Below are positions 1 through 7,860 of a DNA stretch of 21,025 nucleotides, in pieces. Every line of letters begins with the position of its first letter. The stretch's first letter is position 1. The DNA is taken from NCBI GenBank assembly GCA_937875605.1, contig CALLXZ010000310.1, positions 1 to 21,025 on the forward strand, in the 5' to 3' direction. The notes beneath the pieces were generated by a model that saw nothing but the letters and a program-made list of their open reading frames with translations, did no database searches and was not told where the DNA came from. A program made the translations under genes and the position numbers. Source of the stretch: an uncultured Moheibacter sp. (GTDB lineage Bacteria > Bacteroidota > Bacteroidia > Flavobacteriales > Weeksellaceae).

Positions 1-97
1 AATTTTTATCTATGAAATGTTCTCAATAGGATGTATTTTCTTCATTCTCATTCTGAGCAATTCATCTGGCAAAGGAATTAAATACAAAAACAGATGA
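1..97 (+). CDS. C-terminal end of a membrane protein (partial, runs off left edge)
   Basis: A frame open from the left edge ends with TGA at 95-97. It overlaps the ATG of the next gene in an ATGA junction, the same spacing seen repeatedly in this operon, so I take it as real. The 31 visible residues hold one hydrophobic stretch ([11 protein letters not shown]) followed by a short basic tail (KGIKYKNR), as at the cytoplasmic end of a last membrane helix. By position, before ugd in a glycan locus, an O-antigen polymerase, flippase or ligase would fit. Too little is visible to choose a family, and the function is inference only. Confidence 0.5.
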   Translation, partial: IFIYEMFSIGCIFFILILSNSSGKGIKYKNR

Positions 98-1187
98 AAA
101 TAACTGTTGTAGGAACAGGGTATGTAGGTTTATCAAATGCCGTTTTATTGGCTCAGCACAATGAAGTAGTAGCGCTGGATGTACTTGCTAATAAAGTGGA
201 ACTTCTGAACAATAAAATATCTCCGATTGAAGACGTAGAAATTTCGGATTTTTTACAAAACAAAGATTTGAATTTCAGAGCAACTTTAAACAAAATGGAA
301 GCTTATCAAAATGCTGATTTTATTATCGTTGCAACACCTACCGATTATGATCCGAAATCCAATTATTTCAATACCAGTAGTGTGGATTTACGGTTGATAT
401 TAAATCAAAATTGAATTTTGACAAAATTATTTTTTCACCTGAATTTCTTCGGGAAGGGAAAGCATTGTATGATAATTTATATCCGTCGCGTATCATAATC
501 GGTGAAAAAAGTGAAAGGGCAGAGCGATTTGCAGATTTATTAAAACAAGGAGCTATAAAAGGAGAGGTAACGACTTTGTTTACCGATTCAACGGAAGCGG
601 AAGCCATTAAATTATTTTCCAATACTTATCTAGCTATGCGTGTAGCTTTTTTCAATGAATTGGATAGCTATGCTCAAATTTATCATTTAGATAGTAAACA
701 GATTATAGAAGGAGTAGGATTGGATCCGAGAATTGGTGATCATTATAATAATCCATCCTTTGGTTATGGAGGGTATTGTTTACCAAAAGATACCAAACAA
801 TTATTAGCCAATTATGATGCTGTTCCTAATAATTTAATTCGTGCCATTGTGGATGCAAACAGCACCCGTAAAGATTTTATAGCGGATTCTATTTTGGAGA
901 GAAAACCAAAAAAAGTAGGAGTTTATCGATTGGTCATGAAATCAGGATCGGATAATTTCCGGGCTTCTGCCATCCAAGGTGTTATGAAAAGAATCAAAGC
1001 AAAAGGAATTAAAGTGGAAGTTTATGAGCCGGTCATAGAAGAAGATTCGTTTTTTGGCTCAAAAGTGGTTCGAGATTTAGAAAAGTTTAAAAGAGATTGT
1101 GATGTAATCATCACCAATCGATTTACAGAAGATTTAGCCGATGTAAAGGAAAAGGTTTACACGCGTGATTTATTTGGTAAAGATTAA
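94..1187 (+). pseudogene. ugd: UDP-glucose 6-dehydrogenase, inactivated by internal deletion with frameshift
   Basis: Intact Ugd oxidises UDP-glucose to UDP-glucuronate with NAD+. The first part (94-390, 99 codons) has the Rossmann motif GTGYVGLSN and the conserved ATPTDYDP and NYFNTSSV blocks. The frame then shifts and stops at 414 (TGA). The rest resumes in another frame from about 390 ([10 protein letters not shown], then [18 protein letters not shown]) and carries the catalytic cysteine motif [15 protein letters not shown] to the normal end RDLFGKD. Recalled E. coli Ugd has 24 residues between these points, including STVPVG with the catalytic-site threonine. 99 + 24 + 265 equals 388, the E. 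coli length, and the frame change fits loss of about 73 bp. The TTG at 411 has no sign of being a real start. The product should be inactive unless another ugd copy exists. The gene follows the upstream one by an ATGA overlap and lies 11 bp before rmlB. Confidence 0.9.
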
Positions 1188-1198
1188 TTAAACTAAAA

Positions 1199-2248
1199 AT
1201 GAAAACAATCCTTATTACAGGTGGAGCAGGTTTCATAGGTTCTCACGTCGTTAGAGAATTTGTCAATAAATATCCTGATTATCAAATCATCAATTTAGAT
1301 GCATTGACCTATGCCGGAAATTTAGAGAATTTAAAAGATATCGAAAACAAACCCAATTATACATTCGTCAAAGCTGACATCACAGATGAGCAATTGATTT
1401 TGGATGTTTTTGAGAAATATCAACCCGACGGCGTGATTCATCTGGCTGCAGAATCTCATGTGGACAGGTCTATAACTTCGCCACTTGAATTTGTAAAAAC
1501 GAATGTTTTAGGAACCGTTAATCTACTAAATGCTGCCAAAAAAATATGGAACGGGAATTTCGAAGGAAAACGTTTTCATCATGTTTCGACCGATGAAGTA
1601 TATGGAGCGCTAGGAGAAACCGGATTTTTTACAGAAGAAACCAGTTACGATCCTCATTCGCCTTATTCTGCATCCAAAGCGAGTTCAGATCATTTCGTAA
1701 GAGCGTATGCTGATACGTATGGTTTGCCCATTATTTTGACAAATTGCTCCAATAATTATGGACCAAACCATTTTCCGGAAAAACTAATTCCACTTTGTAT
1801 TCATAACATCATCAACAGAAAACCACTTCCCATCTATGGAGACGGAAAATATACGCGTGATTGGTTGTATGTAATTGACCATGCAAAAGCAATTGATTTG
1901 GTTTTTCATAAAGGTGAAAACGCTGAAAATTATAATGTAGGTGGATTTAACGAATGGAAAAATATCGATTTGGTTAAGGAACTATGCCGCCAGATGGATG
2001 AGAAATTGGGACGAGAAAAGGGTGAGAACGAACAATTGATTACGTTTGTAAAAGATCGTCCGGGTCATGATTTACGTTATGCAATTGATGCAAATAAAAT
2101 AAATAAAGAATTAGGTTGGATGCCAAGCGTGACTTTTGAGCAGGGATTGGGTCTTACTATCGACTGGTATTTATCCAATCAGGAATGGCTTGAAAGCGTT
2201 ACAAGTGGAGATTATCAGAAATATTATAACGATCAATATTCAAATTAA
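1199..2248 (+). CDS. rfbB: dTDP-glucose 4,6-dehydratase
   Basis: Cytoplasmic extended SDR enzyme (RmlB) that converts dTDP-glucose to dTDP-4-keto-6-deoxyglucose with bound NAD+. The 349 residues match the family length. Visible motifs are the N-terminal GGAGFIGSH (8-16), [11 protein letters not shown] (81-91), the catalytic triplet T131-D132-E133 in STDEVYG, and YSASK with Y156 and K160. The C-terminal [13 protein letters not shown] block is also typical of RmlB. Its stop overlaps the rmlA start by one base (TAATG, 2246-2250), implying translational coupling. Its product is the branch point for several dTDP-deoxysugars. As rmlC and rmlD are not in the window and a WecE homologue is, the product here probably feeds Fuc4N rather than rhamnose. 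Confidence 0.96.
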   Translation: MKTILITGGAGFIGSHVVREFVNKYPDYQIINLDALTYAGNLENLKDIENKPNYTFVKADITDEQLILDVFEKYQPDGVIHLAAESHVDRSITSPLEFVKTNVLGTVNLLNAAKKIWNGNFEGKRFHHVSTDEVYGALGETGFFTEETSYDPHSPYSASKASSDHFVRAYADTYGLPIILTNCSNNYGPNHFPEKLIPLCIHNIINRKPLPIYGDGKYTRDWLYVIDHAKAIDLVFHKGENAENYNVGGFNEWKNIDLVKELCRQMDEKLGREKGENEQLITFVKDRPGHDLRYAIDANKINKELGWMPSVTFEQGLGLTIDWYLSNQEWLESVTSGDYQKYYNDQYSN

Positions 2249-3108
2249 TGAAAGGAATTATTTTAGCAGGAGGATCCGGTACACGACTTTATCCTTTGAC
2301 AATTTCAGTGAGTAAGCAGTTAATGCCAGTTTATGATAAACCAATGATTTATTATCCGCTTTCCACTTTGATGCTAGCCGGAATTCGTGAAATTTTGATC
2401 ATTACAACGCCACAAGATTCAGAACCCTTTCAACGATTATTGGGAGATGGTTCTCAAATCGGATGTAAAATAGAATATAAAACACAACCAAGTCCTGATG
2501 GACTAGCGCAAGCATTTATCATCGGCGAAGAGTTCATCGGCGAGGATTCGGTGGCATTGGTTTTGGGCGATAATATTTTTTACGGATCGGGATTACGTTC
2601 TCTTTTGGAGAGTGAAAATAATGTAGAAGGAGGATGTGTTTTTGCCTATCAAGTATATGATCCTGAACGATATGGAGTTGTTGAATTCGATGATAACTTT
2701 AAGGCAATTTCCATTGAAGAAAAACCTGAAAAACCCAAATCAAACTATGCAGTTCCCGGTTTGTATTTTTATGATAATCGTGTGGTAGAATTTGCAAAAA
2801 ACTTAAAACCTTCACACCGAGGAGAATTAGAAATTACAGATATTAATAAGATTTATTTGGAATTGGGAGAATTGGAAGTAGGTATCATGGGACGTGGAAC
2901 AGCTTGGTTGGATACAGGAACTTTTGATTCGCTTCATGAAGCTTCCGAATTTGTCCGCATCATCGAAAAAAGACAAGGAGTGAAGGTGAGTTGTATAGAA
3001 GAAATCGCTTACCGACTAAAATTTATAGACGAAAATCAATTGCTCAAATCTGCTGAGAAGTATGGAAAAAGTGGGTATGGTGAATATTTAAGGAAAATTA
3101 TAGTTTAA
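2248..3108 (+). CDS. rfbA: glucose-1-phosphate thymidylyltransferase
   Basis: Cytoplasmic nucleotidyltransferase (RmlA) that joins glucose-1-phosphate and dTTP to give dTDP-glucose and pyrophosphate, the first step of dTDP-deoxysugar synthesis. The 286 residues match the usual length. The signature [11 protein letters not shown] lies at 8-18, followed by [11 protein letters not shown] (22-32) with the conserved lysines. VLGDN (105-109) contains metal-binding Asp108, and [10 protein letters not shown] occurs further on. It is coupled to rmlB by a one-base overlap and lies 3 bp before the export permease gene. The pair supplies substrate for the WecE-type aminotransferase about 5.5 kb downstream. 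Confidence 0.96.
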   Translation: MKGIILAGGSGTRLYPLTISVSKQLMPVYDKPMIYYPLSTLMLAGIREILIITTPQDSEPFQRLLGDGSQIGCKIEYKTQPSPDGLAQAFIIGEEFIGEDSVALVLGDNIFYGSGLRSLLESENNVEGGCVFAYQVYDPERYGVVEFDDNFKAISIEEKPEKPKSNYAVPGLYFYDNRVVEFAKNLKPSHRGELEITDINKIYLELGELEVGIMGRGTAWLDTGTFDSLHEASEFVRIIEKRQGVKVSCIEEIAYRLKFIDENQLLKSAEKYGKSGYGEYLRKIIV

Positions 3109-3111
3109 AAA

Positions 3112-3960
3112 ATGAATCAACCTACCCACCAATGGACAGAGGTAATCAGTTCGAAACATAAGCTTTTTTCATTAAACTTAAAAGAAGTTTGGAGATATAA
3201 AGATTTGGTCTACATGCTTGTAAGAAGAGATTTTGTCACTACTTTTAAACAAACTATTCTAGGACCAATTTGGTTTTTTGTACAGCCTATTTTAACCACT
3301 CTCACTTTTCTATTAGTTTTTAAAGGTATTGCAAATTTGCCTGTAGATGGTCCTCCAGTTGCTTTTTATTTAGCAGGAACTACTTTATGGAGTTATTTTT
3401 CAACGACATTAACATCTACTTCAAATGTTTTTAAAGGGAATGCAAGTATTTTTGGAAAGGTTTACTTTCCTCGTTTAGTTATGCCACTGTCAATCGTAAT
3501 TTCTAATTTGATGCGATTTGGTGTTCAATTTATACTATTTGTATTGGTAATTCTATATTATTTATTAGTTGAAAAAAATGTAAATCCAAACTTTTGGATA
3601 TTGACGACTCCCGTATTGATATTATTAATGGCCGGAATTTCCCTGGGATTGGGAATGATTTTTTCGTCGATGACTACTAAATACAAAGATTTAGGTATGT
3701 TATTAGGGTTTGGAATTCAACTGTTTATGTATGCAACTCCTGTGATTTTACCTGTTTCCGGAATGCCAGAATGGGCTATTCCTTTCATCAAAGCCAATCC
3801 TTTAACGGGGATATTTGAATGTTTTAAATACGCGTATATAGGATCTGGTAGTTTTGAACCAGAAATGTTGGTATATTCGACCATATTTACATTCATAATT
3901 TTATTAATTGGTACCATTGTATTCAATAAAGTTGAAAAATCCTTTATGGATACTGTTTAA
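3112..3960 (+). CDS. wzm: ABC-2 type polysaccharide export permease (Wzm-like)
   Basis: Inner-membrane subunit of an ABC transporter that exports finished lipid-linked polysaccharide to the periplasm. At 282 residues it has the usual size. It starts with a cytoplasmic segment containing the family block YKDLVYMLVRRDFVTTFKQT, followed by LGPIWFFVQPI. About six hydrophobic segments follow (roughly 55-75, 85-105, 120-155, 165-185, 195-220 and 250-275), and it ends with the cytoplasmic tail KVEKSFMDTV. It lies 12 bp before the gene for its ATPase partner. It is not a Wzx flippase: the topology and the adjacent Wzt gene both indicate the ABC-dependent route, in which the chain is completed in the cytoplasm before export. 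Confidence 0.93.
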   Translation: MNQPTHQWTEVISSKHKLFSLNLKEVWRYKDLVYMLVRRDFVTTFKQTILGPIWFFVQPILTTLTFLLVFKGIANLPVDGPPVAFYLAGTTLWSYFSTTLTSTSNVFKGNASIFGKVYFPRLVMPLSIVISNLMRFGVQFILFVLVILYYLLVEKNVNPNFWILTTPVLILLMAGISLGLGMIFSSMTTKYKDLGMLLGFGIQLFMYATPVILPVSGMPEWAIPFIKANPLTGIFECFKYAYIGSGSFEPEMLVYSTIFTFIILLIGTIVFNKVEKSFMDTV

Positions 3961-3972
3961 TTTCAGTAAGTT

Positions 3973-5247
3973 ATGAGCAATATAGTTTTAGAAATAGAAA
4001 ATGTATCCAAGCAATATCGTTTGGGAGAAGTTGGAAGTGGTACATTATCGCATGATTTGAATCGATGGTGGGCCTCCATAAGAGGGAAAGAAGATCCTTA
4101 TTTGAAAATTGGGGAATCAAACGACCGAACTCAAAAAGGAGAAACTGACTATGTGTGGGCATTAAAGGATATTGATTTCAAAATAGAGCAGGGACAGGCA
4201 GTTGGAATCATCGGTCGAAACGGAGCGGGAAAATCCACTCTTTTGAAATTACTTTCGCGTGTAACCAAACCCACTACCGGAACGATAAAATATAAAGGTC
4301 GTATAGCTTCATTATTGGAAGTAGGAACAGGTTTTCATCCCGAAATGACAGGAAGGGAAAATATCTACCTGAATGGAGCCATTTTAGGAATGACCCGAAA
4401 AGAAATTACCAGAAAATTTGATGAAATAGTCGACTTTGCCGGTGTGGAAAGGTACATAGATACACCTGTTAAACGTTATTCTTCTGGTATGTATGTGCGT
4501 TTGGCATTTGCTGTAGCGGCTCATTTAGAATCTGAGATTTTGATAGTAGATGAAGTTTTAGCCGTTGGTGATGCTGAATTTCAGAAGAAATGTTTAGGGA
4601 AAATGGGTGATGTAACCAAAGGAGAAGGAAGGACGATTTTGTTTGTTAGTCATAACATAGGTGCAGTAAAAACCTTGTGTGATTCGGGAGTTTATATGAA
4701 GAATGGAAAGGTGGAATATGTTGGAGAAATTGAAGATACTATTTCAAAATACCTTATTGATACTGCAGGAAATACAGGAATTCCAATCATTGAAAGAACT
4801 GATAAGGTAGGAAACAAAAAAGTAGAAGTTATCGATATATGTTTTTATAATTCCAATGGAGAGATTACAACTGAAATTCTATCAGGGGATTGTTTGAAAA
4901 TAGAATTTAAACTACGAAATCATGCTAATTTAAATTTAAATCAGTTAATCGTTGCTTGTGGTTTTACAGACAAATATGAAAACAAGATTGTCTCTTGGGT
5001 TTCAGACGAAATGAAATTTGAAATAAAAGGAACAGATCTAATTTGTTTAGAAATTCCTAATTTCAATTTACGACCAGAAAACTATCTTTTTACCTATCAA
5101 ATTTCTCATAATACGACTAAGCATAGTGATTTCTGTGATGTATTGCATAATGCGGGTTCCCTTACAGTAGTGGAATCTGATTTCTTTCATTCCGGAAAAA
5201 AAATACGAGCAGGTAGTTCCCTATTATTAAATGCCAATTTTAAGTAA
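3973..5247 (+). CDS. wzt: polysaccharide ABC exporter ATPase with C-terminal glycan-binding-type domain (Wzt-like)
   Basis: Nucleotide-binding subunit of the Wzm/Wzt exporter. Residues about 60-260 form the ABC domain: Walker A GRNGAGKS (81-88), signature YSSGM (169-173), Walker B ILIVDE (189-194) and H-loop His227. An extra N-terminal stretch (RWWASIRGKEDPY) is usual in polysaccharide ATPases. Residues about 270-424 form a separate, predicted beta-rich region of the Wzt C-terminal type. In characterised O9a-type systems this domain recognises the modified non-reducing end of the chain. The long form therefore suggests that the exported glycan carries a terminal mark, though no recognisable chain-terminating kinase or methyltransferase is present. 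A 193-bp gap follows this gene, the largest break in the plus-strand series. Confidence 0.93.
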   Translation: MSNIVLEIENVSKQYRLGEVGSGTLSHDLNRWWASIRGKEDPYLKIGESNDRTQKGETDYVWALKDIDFKIEQGQAVGIIGRNGAGKSTLLKLLSRVTKPTTGTIKYKGRIASLLEVGTGFHPEMTGRENIYLNGAILGMTRKEITRKFDEIVDFAGVERYIDTPVKRYSSGMYVRLAFAVAAHLESEILIVDEVLAVGDAEFQKKCLGKMGDVTKGEGRTILFVSHNIGAVKTLCDSGVYMKNGKVEYVGEIEDTISKYLIDTAGNTGIPIIERTDKVGNKKVEVIDICFYNSNGEITTEILSGDCLKIEFKLRNHANLNLNQLIVACGFTDKYENKIVSWVSDEMKFEIKGTDLICLEIPNFNLRPENYLFTYQISHNTTKHSDFCDVLHNAGSLTVVESDFFHSGKKIRAGSSLLLNANFK

Positions 5248-5360
5248 AATTCACTTTCTATTAATAATTATTTGAAAAATCAGTATTTTACCAAAAGAAT
5301 AAATAAAATTAATTAGAGTTGATTTAAAAAAATAAAGAACTAAAATTAAAGAAATTGTAA

Positions 5361-5444
5361 AAACTCAACGCGATGGTTTTAGGTTCTATTCACTTCAAAA
5401 ACTATAGGTTTCAAACTACCAGAATAAGAGAAATTATAGTATGA
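5361..5444 (+). pseudogene. possible 3' tail of a lost gene
   Basis: The 193-bp gap before the SDR gene is very A/T-rich and has no full gene. Its last part holds a 27-codon frame, with an in-frame ATG at 5373, that ends at TGA 5442-5444. It overlaps the next ATG as ATGA, the junction type used throughout this operon. The encoded tail is basic and includes YRFQTTRIREII. This pattern could be the stump of a deleted gene, or it could be chance. No family is recognised. Confidence 0.2.
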
Positions 5445-6262
5445 AAATTTTAATTGTAGGGTCAAACAGCATATTGTCAAAAGCAATTCTAAATCAGCAT
5501 TTAGATGATGAAGTAGATGTTCTGTATAATTCCAAAACTTCTGAAAATTATTTTCGTCAATTTCCAATGGATGATTTAATTCAATTGAATGATGAATATG
5601 ACTATGTATACATAGTGAGTGCAATTCTCAGCAATCATTTAGATGACATTGATATGCTTTTTCATGTAAATGTAAAATTGGTTAAAAATATAAGTTATCA
5701 ATTCCCTTCCGCAAAACTGATTTATTTTTCTACTGTTTCTGTTTTTGATGGTCTTTCGGATATTATAATCTCAGAAAATACAACTCCAACTCCTGAATCT
5801 TTCTACGGTATAAGTAAACTTTGGGCAGAAAAAGTCATTATGAAACATTCAAAATTTAGCATTTTACGAATTTCTTCTATGTATGGAATTGGTATGAAAA
5901 ACTTGACTTTTTTGCCAAAAATAATTGATGATGCTATATCTAAAAAGCAAATTCGGATTTTTGGGGATGGATTAAGATACCAGAATTATATAAAGGTTGA
6001 TGATGTGGCGGTTTTAGCAAAAAAAACTGCCGAGTTAAATGAAAATACAGTTCAATTGGCTATAGATAAGATTAATTACAGTAATAGGCAATTGGCAGAA
6101 ATAATCAAAAATGAAACAGATTGTGAAATTCTTTATGAAGGATTTGATTCTTCTCGATCTGTCGAATATTCTCAAAATACATTTCCATATTCAGCATACA
6201 ATATCACTTCTCTGGAAAAAGGAATCAAAGAATTAATTGAATGGAAAAGAAAACAGTTTTAG
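5441..6262 (+). CDS. NAD(P)-dependent sugar epimerase/dehydratase-like protein (extended SDR)
   Basis: Probable cytoplasmic nucleotide-sugar reductase, epimerase or dehydratase of the extended SDR superfamily, 273 residues. The active-site elements are visible: FSTVS (96-100), YGISK with Y122 and K126, then ILRISSMYG (141-149) and a DDVA segment (187-190) typical of sugar epimerases. The N-terminal nucleotide loop is unusual: the beta strand ILIVG is followed by SNSILS, so the second and third glycines of GxxGxxG are serines (10 and 13). The substrate cannot be read from sequence. The end overlaps the ATP-grasp gene by 22 bp, so the two are translated together and probably act on the same sugar. 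A nucleotide-sugar 4-ketoreductase is a reasonable guess, but only a guess. Confidence 0.8.
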   Translation: MKILIVGSNSILSKAILNQHLDDEVDVLYNSKTSENYFRQFPMDDLIQLNDEYDYVYIVSAILSNHLDDIDMLFHVNVKLVKNISYQFPSAKLIYFSTVSVFDGLSDIIISENTTPTPESFYGISKLWAEKVIMKHSKFSILRISSMYGIGMKNLTFLPKIIDDAISKKQIRIFGDGLRYQNYIKVDDVAVLAKKTAELNENTVQLAIDKINYSNRQLAEIIKNETDCEILYEGFDSSRSVEYSQNTFPYSAYNITSLEKGIKELIEWKRKQF

Positions 6263-7221
6263 TAACAGGAATTGGTGGGAATGTAGGGCAAGGAATTTTA
6301 AGAAACATTCTTAAAACGGGTTTCCCAATCAAAATTGTGGGATGTAACGTAACTGATTTTTCTGCTGGAAACCATCTTTGCGATGCCTTTTATAGAGTTC
6401 CTTACGCAATGGCAGATGATTATGTGGAAACAATCAATAAAATTGTGGCTACTGAAAAGGTGGATTTGATCATTCCTTCGACCGATTATGAAGTTTATTA
6501 TTTAGCACTAAACAAAGAACAAATCCAAACAAAAGTTGTGGTCAGCGAATTGAAAACAGCTCAAAACTATTTGGATAAATACATCACATACGAATTTCAT
6601 AAACAACAGAAACTTCCATTTGCTGCGTCATTTCTACCAAAAGACTATCCAGTAGGAGAATTTCCAGAATTCATAGTAAAACCGAGAGAAGGACGGGGAT
6701 CGAGAGGATTGAGTTTTAATCCGACTGATTTATCAGTGTTTGATGATAGCTATATGGTTCAGAAACTTATCAAGGGAAAAGAAATTACCACGGCTTTTTA
6801 TGTAAATAAACGACAGAAACTTCACGGACTTATTACTTTAGAGAGAACTTTGGAAAATGGAGCTACAAACGAGTGTTTTGTGAACAAAGAATATGACCAA
6901 AAGATAGAAAATATTTTAAACAAAATGATCGCTGTTAATGGTTTTGTAGGAAGCGCAAATTTACAGTCAATCGTAAATGATAAGGGTGACATAATTCCTT
7001 TTGAGATTAATTGTAGAATTTCAGGCACTAATTCCATTCGCTCAAATTTTGGATTTGAAGATGTAAAATATACGCTGGAAGAGCATCTATACGATTTAGA
7101 ACCAAGTCAGCCAAATATCACAGAAGGTAGCGCAATTCGAATTCTAATGGATGTGATTTATCCTCATCAATCGGATATTTCGAAATTAAGAGATAATTCT
7201 TCCGAACATTTTATATTTTAG
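6241..7221 (+). CDS. ATP-grasp enzyme (carbamoyl-phosphate-synthase-like)
   Basis: Predicted ATP-dependent carboxylate-amine (or thiol) ligase, 326 residues, cytoplasmic. Residues 1-100 form a pre-ATP-grasp Rossmann-like domain (VLVTGIGGNVGQGIL). The ATP-grasp fold follows, with the ATP-binding lysine in FIVKPR (K147), the glycine-rich loop GRGSRG (151-156), the linker VQKLIKGKEIT, and the Mg-binding block FEINCRISGT (254-263) containing E255, N257 and R259. All key residues seem present, so it should be active. ATP-grasp enzymes activate a carboxylate as acyl phosphate and couple it to a nucleophile. In a sugar locus this could mean attaching an amino acid or other acyl group to an amino sugar, or amidating a uronic acid. 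The ATG lies inside the preceding SDR gene (22-bp overlap), and the HAD gene starts 3 bp after the stop. The substrate is unknown. Confidence 0.82.
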   Translation: MEKKTVLVTGIGGNVGQGILRNILKTGFPIKIVGCNVTDFSAGNHLCDAFYRVPYAMADDYVETINKIVATEKVDLIIPSTDYEVYYLALNKEQIQTKVVVSELKTAQNYLDKYITYEFHKQQKLPFAASFLPKDYPVGEFPEFIVKPREGRGSRGLSFNPTDLSVFDDSYMVQKLIKGKEITTAFYVNKRQKLHGLITLERTLENGATNECFVNKEYDQKIENILNKMIAVNGFVGSANLQSIVNDKGDIIPFEINCRISGTNSIRSNFGFEDVKYTLEEHLYDLEPSQPNITEGSAIRILMDVIYPHQSDISKLRDNSSEHFIF

Positions 7222-7224
7222 TGT

Positions 7225-7860
7225 ATGAAAGTAGTTTTGTTTGATGCGGCCAATACGTTGATTCACAAACCTTCGATTTGGGATAGAATTCAGGAAGTTT
7301 TAACCAAACACAAGTACATCGTACCGTTAAGTCAATTAAAAGAACGACATAAAATTCTCTCGGAAATTATCAATTTTCCGGATCGGACTTCGCGTGATTT
7401 TTATTTGAATTTTAATGCGGAGCTTTTGTTGAGTTTAGGAATCATCCCGACAGATGATTTGTTGGAAGAATTATTTGAAAACTGCACTTACCAACCATGG
7501 GTTGCATTTGACGATTCGAATTATTTAGCTGAATTAAACATAAAAAAAGCCATTCTTTCTAACTTCAATGCTTCTTTGTATGAATTAATTGGCGAATTGA
7601 TTGGCGAAAATATTTTTGATGAAATCATCATTTCGGAAAATGAAAAAGCGAGAAAACCGGAACTGGAATTTTATCAAATTGCCATTGACAGATTAGGAGT
7701 AGAGCCCAATGAGATTCTTTATGTAGGAGATTCATTAAAATTGGATATAATTCCGGCAAAAAAACTGGGAATTCGAACGCTTTTAATTGATCGGGACGGA
7801 ATTTATGAATATTCAACTGACCGAATTTCAACTTTTAAAGAACTGAAAAATTATATATGA
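7225..7860 (+). CDS. HAD-superfamily hydrolase-like protein
   Basis: Cytoplasmic HAD-fold protein of 211 residues with an alpha-helical cap (about 15-95). Motif I is FDAANTL with the nucleophile Asp7. Motif II is the serine in ILSNFN (S112), motif III the lysine in ARKPE (K144), and motif IV VGDSLKLD with D170 and D174. The residue two places after the nucleophile, normally Asp in phosphatases, is Ala9. That general acid/base is missing, as in dehalogenase-type members where the position is not Asp. Phosphatase activity is therefore uncertain. The gene sits between the ATP-grasp gene (3 bp gap) and the acetyltransferase gene (4-bp ATGA overlap), so it most likely serves the same sugar-modifying pathway. 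Confidence 0.83.
   Translation: MKVVLFDAANTLIHKPSIWDRIQEVLTKHKYIVPLSQLKERHKILSEIINFPDRTSRDFYLNFNAELLLSLGIIPTDDLLEELFENCTYQPWVAFDDSNYLAELNIKKAILSNFNASLYELIGELIGENIFDEIIISENEKARKPELEFYQIAIDRLGVEPNEILYVGDSLKLDIIPAKKLGIRTLLIDRDGIYEYSTDRISTFKELKNYI

Noticed and set aside
368..622. 84-codon minus-strand frame over ugd
   Set aside because: Antisense shadow of conserved ugd sequence; no recognisable motif.
411..1187. Independent gene starting at TTG 411
   Set aside because: It aligns with the C-terminal two thirds of Ugd, and the homology extends upstream of the TTG in the same frame (TVDIKS from 390), so it is the downstream part of the broken gene.
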